The notes under the pieces were generated by a model. That model searched no databases and was not told the DNA's origin. It worked only from the letters and a program-made list of their open reading frames with translations. Shown piece by piece: positions 27,142 through 34,481 of a DNA stretch of 64,000 nucleotides (its first letter is position 1; the number at the start of each line of letters is the position of its first letter). This DNA is from Bradyrhizobium rifense (GTDB lineage Bacteria; Pseudomonadota; Alphaproteobacteria; Rhizobiales; Xanthobacteraceae): contig NZ_VSSS01000063.1 in NCBI RefSeq assembly GCF_008123425.1, positions 1 to 64,000 of the forward strand. The letters run 5' to 3'. The translations under genes were made by a program, and so were the position numbers.

Positions 27142-28662
27142 ATGATGAACTACGGGGACAATCGGATGGGCCTGCGCATTCGGGGGAAGCGCGCTGGCTC
27201 GTTCTGGGCGGGGGCAATGCTGATACTGGGGCTGCTCGCAGCCCCCGATCTCGTCCGTGCTGCGGATGCGCCGGTCGGAGACCAGGCGCCGATGCAGGCG
27301 CCGGATCTCGGCGTGTCGCCGGTTGCGACCATCGCGTCCGCGCGGACGCGTTCACTGTCGCTCGGCATCGGCAAGTCGGTCGTCATCGACCTGCCGCGCG
27401 AGGTCAAGGACGTGCTGGTGGCCGATCCCAAGATCGCCAATGCAGTGATCCGCTCGGCGCAGCGCGCCTATATCATCGGCGGTCAGGTCGGCCAGACCAA
27501 CGTGGTGTTCTTCTCCGCCGACGGCCAGCAGGTTGCTTCCTACGACATCGCGGTCAAGCGCGACCTCAACGGCATGCGCACGGCGCTGCGCACATCGCTG
27601 CCGGGCGTGCAGATCGAGGGCGTCGGCGACAGCGTGATGCTGACCGGCTCGGTGTCGAGCCCGGTCGAGGCCCAGCAGGCCGGCGACGTCGCCGCCAAGC
27701 TCGTCGGCGGCGCCGAGAAGGTCGTCAACAACATCGTCGTGCGCGGCCGCGACCAGGTGATGCTGAAGGTCGTCGTCGGCGAAGTCCGCCGCGACATCGT
27801 CAAGCAATTGGGCGTCGATCTCAGCGCCAGCCTGAATGCCGGCACCGCGGTGGTGAATTTCAACAATTCCAACCCGTTCTCGGCCAGCGGCGGACCGCTG
27901 GTCAGCGGTAACGGGCTCGGCGTTGCCGGCCTCGCCAAAGGCGTCGCTACGGTCAGCGCCACGATGCGCGCGATGGAGAGCGCCGGCGTCATGCGCACCC
28001 TGGCCGAGCCGAGCCTGACGGCGATCTCGGGTGAATCCGCGACTTTCATTGCAGGAGGCGAATTCCCGATCCCCGCAGGCTATTCCTGCGATCCGACCAC
28101 GCATGTCTGTACCACCCAGATCTCCTACAAGAAGTTCGGCATATCCCTGAACTTCACGCCGGTCGTGCTCAGCGAGGGCCGGATCAGCCTGCGCGTGATG
28201 ACCGAGGTCTCCGAGCTGTCGAACCAGAACGCCATCACGGTGTCGCAGGCGCTGTCCTCGAGCTCGACCAACTCGATCACCATCCCCTCGGTCCAGACCC
28301 GTCGCGCCGAGACGACGCTGGAAATTCCCTCGGGCGGCTCAATGGCGATGGCCGGCCTGATCCAGCAGCAGACCAAGCAGGCCGTCAACGGCCTGCCCGG
28401 CGTCGACCAGGTGCCGATCCTCGGCGCGCTGTTCCGCAGCCAGGACTTCGTCAACAACGAGACCGAGCTCATGGTGATCGTGACTCCCTATGTGGTGCGC
28501 GCGGTCGCCCAGAAGGAATTGTCGCGGCCCGATGACGGCTTCGCGCCGTCCTCCGATGCGCAGTCGGCGCTGCTCGGCCGCATGAACCGCCTCTACGGCA
28601 TCGCGCGCCGCGTCGATCCGAACGACGGCAATCGCGGTGATTTCGGCTTCATCATCGACTGA
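27142..28662 (+). CDS. cpaC: Flp pilus outer-membrane secretin CpaC/RcpA
   Basis: A 506-residue protein with a Sec signal peptide (cleavage near VRAADA, about residue 35), the N-terminal pilus-type domain (SLSLGIGKSVVIDLPREVKDVLVADP), a BON-like segment (about 150-195) and the secretin core with the conserved C-terminal VDQVPILGALFRSQDFVNNETELMVIVTPYVV. It forms the outer-membrane channel for the Flp pilus. It starts seven bases after cpaB. Alternative Met starts at residues 2 and 9 are possible; the signal peptide is complete from each. Confidence 0.94.
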   Translation: MMNYGDNRMGLRIRGKRAGSFWAGAMLILGLLAAPDLVRAADAPVGDQAPMQAPDLGVSPVATIASARTRSLSLGIGKSVVIDLPREVKDVLVADPKIANAVIRSAQRAYIIGGQVGQTNVVFFSADGQQVASYDIAVKRDLNGMRTALRTSLPGVQIEGVGDSVMLTGSVSSPVEAQQAGDVAAKLVGGAEKVVNNIVVRGRDQVMLKVVVGEVRRDIVKQLGVDLSASLNAGTAVVNFNNSNPFSASGGPLVSGNGLGVAGLAKGVATVSATMRAMESAGVMRTLAEPSLTAISGESATFIAGGEFPIPAGYSCDPTTHVCTTQISYKKFGISLNFTPVVLSEGRISLRVMTEVSELSNQNAITVSQALSSSSTNSITIPSVQTRRAETTLEIPSGGSMAMAGLIQQQTKQAVNGLPGVDQVPILGALFRSQDFVNNETELMVIVTPYVVRAVAQKELSRPDDGFAPSSDAQSALLGRMNRLYGIARRVDPNDGNRGDFGFIID

Positions 28663-28728
28663 CACCAACGGTTTGGGGACCGGGGCAAGAGACTTGGGAC
28701 AAGACTTGGGGCAAGAGGGGATGAAGCG

Positions 28729-29463
28729 ATGACGAAGACAAATGATCGACGTCGCAATTTGCGCATCGCGCTCGCGCTGACGGGGCTCTCCGTCATGCTG
28801 GGAGCCTGCAACACCACGGGCGAGGTCGTCACCACCCAGACGGTGCCGACCGACTACCGCATGCGTCACCCGATCGCGGTGCAGGAAGGCAAGCGCTCGA
28901 TCGTGATCTTCGTCGGCAAGGCGCGCGGCGGCCTTTCGGCCGCGCAGCACGCCGACGTGATGGGCATCGCCCAGGACTGGGTGCGCGAAGGCACCGGCTC
29001 CGTCACCGTCGACGTACCCATCGACACCACGAATTCGCGCGCGGCGGCTGCGACCTATCACGAGATCCGCGCCGTGCTCGGCAGCGGCGGCGTGCCGTCG
29101 CGCGCCATCGTCCAGCATCCCTATCGGCCCGAAGATCCCGGACTGCTGCCGACCATCCGGCTGAGCTACTCCAAGATCGCGGCGGTCGCCGGCCCCTGCG
29201 GGCTGTGGCCCGAAGACATGGGACCCTCGATCCTCGATCCCGGCTACAACGAGAACCGGCCCTACTTCAATCTCGGCTGCGCCACGCAGCGCAATCTTGC
29301 CGCGATGATCGACAATCCCGCGGACCTCGAGCAACCGCGCGCGGAGACGCCGGCCTATACTGCACGGCGCGACATCGCCTTCGACCGCTACCGCAAGGGC
29401 ACTTCAACCGCGACCGGTTATCCCGAGGCTGACAAGGCCAAACTGAGCGATACAGGCAAATGA
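28729..29463 (+). CDS. cpaD: Flp pilus assembly lipoprotein CpaD
   Basis: A 244-residue lipoprotein with lipobox LSVMLGACNTTG (Cys at about 25). The CpaD family features are the YRMRHPIAV segment, a central domain with an OmpA-like look (about 65-145), and the conserved CATQRNLAAMIDNPADLEQPRAETP near the C-terminus. It is thought to help the secretin reach the outer membrane. It lies 66 bases after cpaC and its stop overlaps the cpaE start by four bases (ATGA), indicating coupling. Confidence 0.92.
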   Translation: MTKTNDRRRNLRIALALTGLSVMLGACNTTGEVVTTQTVPTDYRMRHPIAVQEGKRSIVIFVGKARGGLSAAQHADVMGIAQDWVREGTGSVTVDVPIDTTNSRAAAATYHEIRAVLGSGGVPSRAIVQHPYRPEDPGLLPTIRLSYSKIAAVAGPCGLWPEDMGPSILDPGYNENRPYFNLGCATQRNLAAMIDNPADLEQPRAETPAYTARRDIAFDRYRKGTSTATGYPEADKAKLSDTGK

Positions 29464-30749
29464 CGGACTTCCACGACGACGAGGCGGACGATCCGCAGCA
29501 CCCCGAGGAACACATTGCACCGGTTCCCCGGATCTCGGTGCAGGCGTTTTGCGAGACCGAGCAGACGCTCGCCGCGATAACCGCGGCCGGCCAGGACCGC
29601 CGTCTCGCCAAGGCGCATCTGACCGCCAAGAGCGGCGGCCTTGCCGCGGCGATCGAAGTCTATGACACGATGCCGACGCCGAATGTCATCGTGATCGAAT
29701 CCGACGGCACGCGCGACATCCTCGAGGGCCTCGACGACCTCGCCGGCGTCTGCGACCCTGGCACCCGCGTGGTCGTGATCGGCAATCCCAACGACACCGC
29801 GCCCTATCGCGAGCTGGTGCGTCGCGGCGTCAACGACTACGTGGTCGGGCCGGTCGAAACCCTCGACGTCGTGCGCTCGATCTGCAGCCTGTTCTCGGCC
29901 TCGGAAGCCATCATCACCGGCCGCGTCATCGCGGTGGTCGGTGCCAAGGGTGGCGTCGGCGCCTCCACCGTCGCGCACAACGTCGCCTGGACCATCGCGC
30001 GCGACCTCGCGCTCGACTCCGTCGTGATCGATCTCGACCTCGCCTTCGGCACCGCCGGCCTCGACTACAACCAGGATCCGGCGCAGGGCATCGCCAACGC
30101 GGTGCTGTCGCAGGACCGGCCGGACACCGCGCTGATGGAGCGCCTGCTTTCCAAATGCACCGAGCGGCTCAGTCTGCTCGCTGCACCGGCCACCCTTGAT
30201 CGCGTCTATGATTTCGGCGCCGAAGCGTTCGATGCGATCTTCGACACGCTGCGCATGACCACGCCCTGCATCGTGCTCGACGTGCCGCATCAATGGTCGG
30301 CCTGGACCAAGCGCGCGCTGGTCAACGCCGACGACATCGTCATCGTGGCCGAGCCGGATCTCGCCAACCTGCGCAACACCAAGAACATGCTGACCGTGCT
30401 CAAGGCGGCGCGGCCGAACGACCGACCGCCGCTCTACTGCATCAACCAGGTCGGCATGCACAAGCGCGCCGAGATCGACGTCAAATCGTTCGCCAAGACG
30501 ATGGAGAGCCTGCCGCTGGCGGTGATCCCGTTCGATTCGAAGCTGTTCTCGACCGCCGCCAATAACGGCCAGATGATCGCGGAGGTCTCCAAGAGCCACC
30601 GCACCACCGAGCTGTTCCAGCACATGGCCAACCGCCTGGCCGGACGTGGCGAGGTGAAGAAGCCGAAGCGTTCGCTGCTCGGGCCGCTCTTGAAGAAGCT
30701 GAAGGGCAAGACCGGACGCGCATCCGCTCCGCATCGCAAGGCGTCGTAA
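29460..30749 (+). CDS. cpaE: CpaE/TadZ-type ATPase, polar localiser of the Flp pilus
   Basis: A 429-residue two-domain protein. Residues about 20-150 form a receiver-like domain without the full phosphorylation site (VIVIESDGTRDILEGLDDLA, RELVRRGVNDYVVGPVETLDV). Residues about 155-400 form a MinD/ParA-type ATPase with AVVGAKGGVGASTVAHNVAW as deviant Walker A and VIDLDLAFGTAGLDYNQDP. TadZ proteins place the pilus machine in the cell. The basic Lys-rich C-terminus may bind membrane. This is the last cpa gene here; cpaF, tadB and tadC do not follow. A short palindrome follows the stop. Confidence 0.93.
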   Translation: MTDFHDDEADDPQHPEEHIAPVPRISVQAFCETEQTLAAITAAGQDRRLAKAHLTAKSGGLAAAIEVYDTMPTPNVIVIESDGTRDILEGLDDLAGVCDPGTRVVVIGNPNDTAPYRELVRRGVNDYVVGPVETLDVVRSICSLFSASEAIITGRVIAVVGAKGGVGASTVAHNVAWTIARDLALDSVVIDLDLAFGTAGLDYNQDPAQGIANAVLSQDRPDTALMERLLSKCTERLSLLAAPATLDRVYDFGAEAFDAIFDTLRMTTPCIVLDVPHQWSAWTKRALVNADDIVIVAEPDLANLRNTKNMLTVLKAARPNDRPPLYCINQVGMHKRAEIDVKSFAKTMESLPLAVIPFDSKLFSTAANNGQMIAEVSKSHRTTELFQHMANRLAGRGEVKKPKRSLLGPLLKKLKGKTGRASAPHRKAS

Positions 30750-30763
30750 ACGCTATAGCGTTT
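30748..30763. terminator. Palindrome between cpaE and tadD
   Basis: AAACGCTATAGCGTTT (30748-30763) is a perfect palindrome followed by TCGAGCG, right at the cpaE stop and between convergent genes. It may end both transcripts. Confidence 0.4.
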
Positions 30764-30794
30764 TCGAGCGAGCAGGACTCCCAGCGGCGGCGGA

Positions 30795-31577
30795 CTACTT
30801 CTCCGCCCGCTGCTGCTGCTTCTTCGACAGCAACTCGCGCAGCGCCGTGACCTTTGCCGCCGCCTGATCCGGGGGCAGATCGGCCTTCACGATGGTCTCG
30901 GCCTCGGCCTGCTTGCCTTCCAGTCCCAGCACCAGCGCGAGATTGGCCCGCACGCGGGAATTGGCGGGGTTACGCTGATAGGCGCGGCGCATGGTGTCCT
31001 CGGCCCGCGGCAGATTGTTCTGGAGCATGTAGGACAGGCCGAGATTGGACAAAACCTGCGGCTCGTCCGGCACGATCTTCAGCGCCGACGCATAATATTG
31101 CTGCGCTTCCTCGTTGCGGCCGAGCTGATCGAGCGCGGCACCCTGCGCCGACAGGATGCGCCAGTCCGGATCCTCGGGCGTATGCGCACGGCCGAGCACG
31201 TCAAAAGCCTGCTGGAAATTGCCATTGTCGGCGAGCGCACGGCCATAGCCGGCGAGCAGCGCCTTGTTGCTGGGATGGGCGAGCACGGCCTGCTCCATCA
31301 CCGCGACCGCCTGGGCGCGCTGGCCGGTCTCGCGCAGCGCCATGCCGTAGTCGAGCGCGATGGCGGGATCGCTGGGCTTGGCGCGATAGCGCTCGCGCAA
31401 GCCGTCCATGTCGGGCTTGGCGTCTGCGGTCGCGGCAGGCTCCGACTTGCCACCGACGCCGAGCGCGCCGGTCACATCCTCCAGGCTCGTGGTCTGGCAG
31501 CCACCGAGGGCGAGCACCAGAAGCGCGGGAAGCAGGAATCTCGCCGGGGGAGAGGCAAGGGACGAACGCTTGGACAT
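30795..31577 (-). CDS. tadD: TadD-like TPR lipoprotein for pilus assembly
   Basis: A 260-residue protein with lipoprotein signal LLPALLVLALGGCQTTS (Cys at about 27) and TPR repeats covering about 55-245, including RYRAKPSDPAIALDYGMALRETGQ and LSNLGLSYMLQNNLPRAEDTMRRAYQRNPANS. This is the TadD pattern, an outer-membrane lipoprotein that may help the CpaC secretin assemble. It faces the cpaBCDE operon from the opposite strand, while in most tad loci it is the last gene of the same operon. Other TPR lipoproteins are possible, but the location favours TadD. Confidence 0.82.
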   Translation of the reverse strand: MSKRSSLASPPARFLLPALLVLALGGCQTTSLEDVTGALGVGGKSEPAATADAKPDMDGLRERYRAKPSDPAIALDYGMALRETGQRAQAVAVMEQAVLAHPSNKALLAGYGRALADNGNFQQAFDVLGRAHTPEDPDWRILSAQGAALDQLGRNEEAQQYYASALKIVPDEPQVLSNLGLSYMLQNNLPRAEDTMRRAYQRNPANSRVRANLALVLGLEGKQAEAETIVKADLPPDQAAAKVTALRELLSKKQQQRAEK

Positions 31578-31670
31578 ACTCTGATCACCGCCGGCGGACT
31601 GATCAGAGATGCTTTGCCGATTAACGCTAAATTCCCGTTAAGGAAACGCGTCGATCAGGACTTATCGTTT

Positions 31671-31740
31671 GAGCATGATCTTTCCGGAAAACCGCTACAC
31701 ACTTTGCGCTAACGCGGCCCTTCGGGTCCGGATCATGCTC
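31671..31740. repeat. Palindromic intergenic repeat (GAGCATGATC family)
   Basis: GAGCATGATCTTTCCGGAAAACCGC on the left and TCCGGATCATGCTC on the right are complementary at their ends. The copy lies between tadD and the PilZ gene. A shorter copy is at 34348-34396. This element is common in Rhizobiales. Confidence 0.7.
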
Positions 31741-31985
31741 TAGTCGGTGAATTCCGCACCGAATTCGCAGCCGATGCGCCAGCGCAGGCGGCATTGGCGG
31801 GAATAATCGGGCGCGAAGATGATGGTGAATTGCGGCGGCACTTCCAGGAATTCCGCCACGACCTTCACGCCACCGTCCGAGATATCCGTGATCGTGCAGT
31901 CCCGCGGCAGCGAGCCCGCGCCGAAATGAATCTTGGCGAGCCGCGTGCACACCCGACGTTCGCTTCTGCGGCGATTTGCAAGCAT
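31740..31985 (-). CDS. Small PilZ domain protein, predicted c-di-GMP binder
   Basis: An 81-residue protein made of a single PilZ domain. It has the N-terminal Arg cluster NRRRSERRVCTRLAK (RxxxR motif) and DCTITDISDGGVKV (D/N-x-S-x-x-G motif), the two parts that hold cyclic di-GMP. It sits 162 bases upstream of tadD on the same strand, separated by a palindromic repeat, and might link second-messenger level to pilus function. That link is inference from position. The ATG at 31985 gives a complete domain. Confidence 0.85.
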   Translation of the reverse strand: MLANRRRSERRVCTRLAKIHFGAGSLPRDCTITDISDGGVKVVAEFLEVPPQFTIIFAPDYSRQCRLRWRIGCEFGAEFTD

Positions 31986-32213
31986 TTGAATTGTTCACCC
32001 GTTAGACCACGGCCCATCCCGCAGCCTTAGGAGTAGCGGACATTCGTTGGAATGTGCTGAGCGTAGCCGGTCGCATTCGAGGCGTAGTCGAAGCTTAGTG
32101 TCTTCGTCCCGTTTACCGGTTGTTAGGTTTCGCGGCGCCCTCACTTTCGTTCCCGTATTGTTCTTGTCAGATCGATCCCGCCCTGCTACCCTCGATTGTG
32201 CGAGGGAAGCAGC

Positions 32214-33752
32214 ATGGTTCAGCGGGTTTCGACAGTCGCCTTTGAGGGGATCGAGGCCCGCGCGGTCGACGTGCAGGTGCAGGTCGCGCCGGGCCTGCCG
32301 GCCTTCGCCATCGTCGGCCTTCCCGACAAGGCGGTGTCGGAGGCGCGCGAGCGGGTCCGCTCGGCGCTGATCGCCTCGGGACTGGCGCTGCCGGCGCGGC
32401 GGATCATCGTCAATCTCGCACCGGCCGACCTGCCCAAGGAAGGCAGCCATTACGACCTGCCGATCGCGCTCGGGCTGATGGCGGCGATCGGCGCGATCCC
32501 GCCGGATGCGCTGACCGGCTTTACCGTGCTCGGCGAGCTCGGCCTCGACGGCTCGATTGCGCCGGTGGCCGGCGTTCTGCCCGCCGCGATCGGCGCCAAT
32601 GTGCGCGAGGAAGGCCTGATCTGTCCGGCGGCCTGCGGCTCGGAAGCGGCGTGGGCGAGCCCGGATATCCAGATCGTCGCCGCGCATTCGCTGATTCAGA
32701 TCGCCAACCATTTCAAGGGCACACAGGTGCTGTCGCGGCCCGTGCCGAAGGTGCACGAGGCAGCCACCTCGCCGCTCGACCTGCGCGACATCAAGGGCCA
32801 GGAGAGCGCCAAGCGCGCGCTGGAGATCGCAGCCGCGGGTGGGCATCACCTCCTGATGATCGGCGCACCCGGCACCGGCAAATCGATGCTGGCGGCGCGC
32901 CTGCCCTCGATCCTGCCGCCGCTGTCGCCGAGCGAATTGCTCGAGGTCTCGATGATCGCCTCCGTCGCCGGCGAGATCGAGGGTGGCGCGCTGACATCGC
33001 AGCGGCCGTTCCGCTCACCACATCATTCCGCCAGCATGGCCGCACTCACCGGCGGCGGCGCGCGCGCAAAGCCCGGCGAGATCTCGCTGGCGCATCAGGG
33101 CGTGCTGTTCCTCGACGAGCTGCCCGAGTTCGATCCGCGCGTGCTGGATTCGCTGCGCCAGCCGCTGGAGAACGGCGAGGTCTCGGTCTCCCGCGCCAAC
33201 CACCGCGTGACTTACCCCGCGCGCTTCATGCTGATCGCAGCGATGAATCCCTGCCGCTGCGGCAATGCGTTCGAGCCCGGCTATGCCTGCAAGCGCGGAC
33301 GCATCGATCGCTGCACCGGCGATTACCAGGCGCGCATCTCCGGACCGCTGATGGACCGCATTGATCTGCGCATCGAAGTGCTGGCCGTCACCGCAGCCGA
33401 TCTGATCCTGCCGCCGCCGGCCGAAGGCTCAGCCGAAGTCGCTGCACGCGTCGCCGCAGCACGCGACATCCAGCTCGCGCGCTATGCGGATGCCGGCCTG
33501 CCGCGGATCCGCACCAATGCCGAGGCGCCGGCCTCGGTTCTGGAAGACATCGCCAAGCCCGACGCGCAGGGGCAAAAGCTGCTGCGCGAGGCCGCCGAAA
33601 CCATGCGGCTGTCGGCGCGCGGCTATCACCGCGTGCTGCGGGTGGCGCGCACGCTCGCCGACCTCGACCGCACTGAGAAGATCGGCCGGCTGCATCTCGC
33701 CGAGGCGCTGTCCTACCGCGCACTCGCAGAGGATGTGCGCCAGATGGCCTGA
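32214..33752 (+). CDS. comM: YifB/ComM family Mg-chelatase-like AAA+ ATPase
   Basis: A 512-residue hexameric ATPase. Residues about 1-170 form a Lon-protease-like domain (MVQRVSTVAFEGIEARAVDVQVQV, GLPAFAIVGLPDKAVSEARERVRSAL). The AAA+ core has LLMIGAPGTGKSMLAARLPSILPPL as Walker A and GVLFLDELPEFDPRVLDSLRQPLE as Walker B, then a Cys cluster NPCRCGNAFEPGYACKRGRIDRC. In naturally competent bacteria ComM drives branch migration during transformation, and in others the role is unclear. The ATG at 32214 follows GAGGGAAG. It stands alone. Confidence 0.92.
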   Translation: MVQRVSTVAFEGIEARAVDVQVQVAPGLPAFAIVGLPDKAVSEARERVRSALIASGLALPARRIIVNLAPADLPKEGSHYDLPIALGLMAAIGAIPPDALTGFTVLGELGLDGSIAPVAGVLPAAIGANVREEGLICPAACGSEAAWASPDIQIVAAHSLIQIANHFKGTQVLSRPVPKVHEAATSPLDLRDIKGQESAKRALEIAAAGGHHLLMIGAPGTGKSMLAARLPSILPPLSPSELLEVSMIASVAGEIEGGALTSQRPFRSPHHSASMAALTGGGARAKPGEISLAHQGVLFLDELPEFDPRVLDSLRQPLENGEVSVSRANHRVTYPARFMLIAAMNPCRCGNAFEPGYACKRGRIDRCTGDYQARISGPLMDRIDLRIEVLAVTAADLILPPPAEGSAEVAARVAAARDIQLARYADAGLPRIRTNAEAPASVLEDIAKPDAQGQKLLREAAETMRLSARGYHRVLRVARTLADLDRTEKIGRLHLAEALSYRALAEDVRQMA

Positions 33753-33848
33753 TCATCCAGCGCATCAACCCGGCGGTAACGAGTTTCCTTTACGCTCTGC
33801 AAACCATAGGCCCACAAGTTCCAGTCCGGGCCTGGCGAGTAGAGTGTC

Positions 33849-34319
33849 ATGTTGCGTTTCAAGATCCTGGCCTCGGTGGTTCCCCTGTTGGCGGCTGCGG
33901 TGTTCGCCCGCAATGAGATCGGGTCGGTCTCGCAGCCCTGCATCGCCCTCGGCGAGACCTCGGTCGAGCTCACGTCCCTGTTCTGGACGGCCGGCGTGCA
34001 TGTCGCCTTCACCGAAGATCCGGAGCGGGCCACGGTGCGGGTTCAAATCACCGACGATGCCGACGCTGCCGACTTCGCGGTCGTCGACGATGGTGCAAGC
34101 GACGAGCCGGGCGCCTGCCAGGGCAATCCGTCGACCCGCCTCATTACGATTGCCTCGCAGCCCGTCGACGGCGGTCCGGTAATCTATCTCTCCACCGAAG
34201 GCCCGGCTGATTACCGCATCTATGTCCGCTCGAAGACGTTCTCGCAGAAGGAAGCGGCTGCCCTGATCGTCGGCGCCCGCGGTGGCCATCCGCTTCCCCT
34301 CCAGGCCGCCTCGCTCTGA
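33849..34319 (+). CDS. Small exported protein of unknown function
   Basis: A 156-residue protein with an N-terminal signal-like segment MLRFKILASVVPLLAAAVFA and an all-beta-looking mature part rich in Val, Asp and Ala, containing VRVQITDDADAADFAVVDD and YLSTEGPADYRIYVRSK. There are two cysteines in the mature part (VSQPCIALGET and DEPGACQGNP) that could form a disulfide. I do not recognise the family. It is followed by a palindrome at the stop and by a dispersed repeat, so it is probably its own transcript. Coding quality is good. Confidence 0.75.
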   Translation: MLRFKILASVVPLLAAAVFARNEIGSVSQPCIALGETSVELTSLFWTAGVHVAFTEDPERATVRVQITDDADAADFAVVDDGASDEPGACQGNPSTRLITIASQPVDGGPVIYLSTEGPADYRIYVRSKTFSQKEAAALIVGARGGHPLPLQAASL

Positions 34320-34335
34320 AGCGCGATCGCGCTTC
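34318..34335. terminator. Palindrome overlapping the stop of the small exported protein gene
   Basis: GAAGCGCGATCGCGCTTC (34318-34335) is a perfect 18-base palindrome beginning within the stop codon. It may act as terminator together with the repeat just after it. There is no T run directly after. Confidence 0.4.
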
Positions 34336-34347
34336 AGGTTGTTGTTT

Positions 34348-34396
34348 GAGCATGATCTTTCCGGAAAACCGCTACACATTTTTCCGGATCATGCTC
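34348..34396. repeat. Palindromic intergenic repeat (GAGCATGATC family), short copy
   Basis: GAGCATGATC at the left end and GATCATGCTC at the right end are complementary, and the TTTCCGGAAAACCGCTACACA interior matches the copy at 31671-31740. It lies upstream of the hybrid kinase gene. Confidence 0.7.
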
Positions 34397-34481
34397 TGAG
34401 ACGTTAACACCTCGTCAACCCTGTTTGGAGGCCGTCCCAAAGCCTCAAGCTGTTCGCAAGGTCGGCGAGACATCGTCGCAA

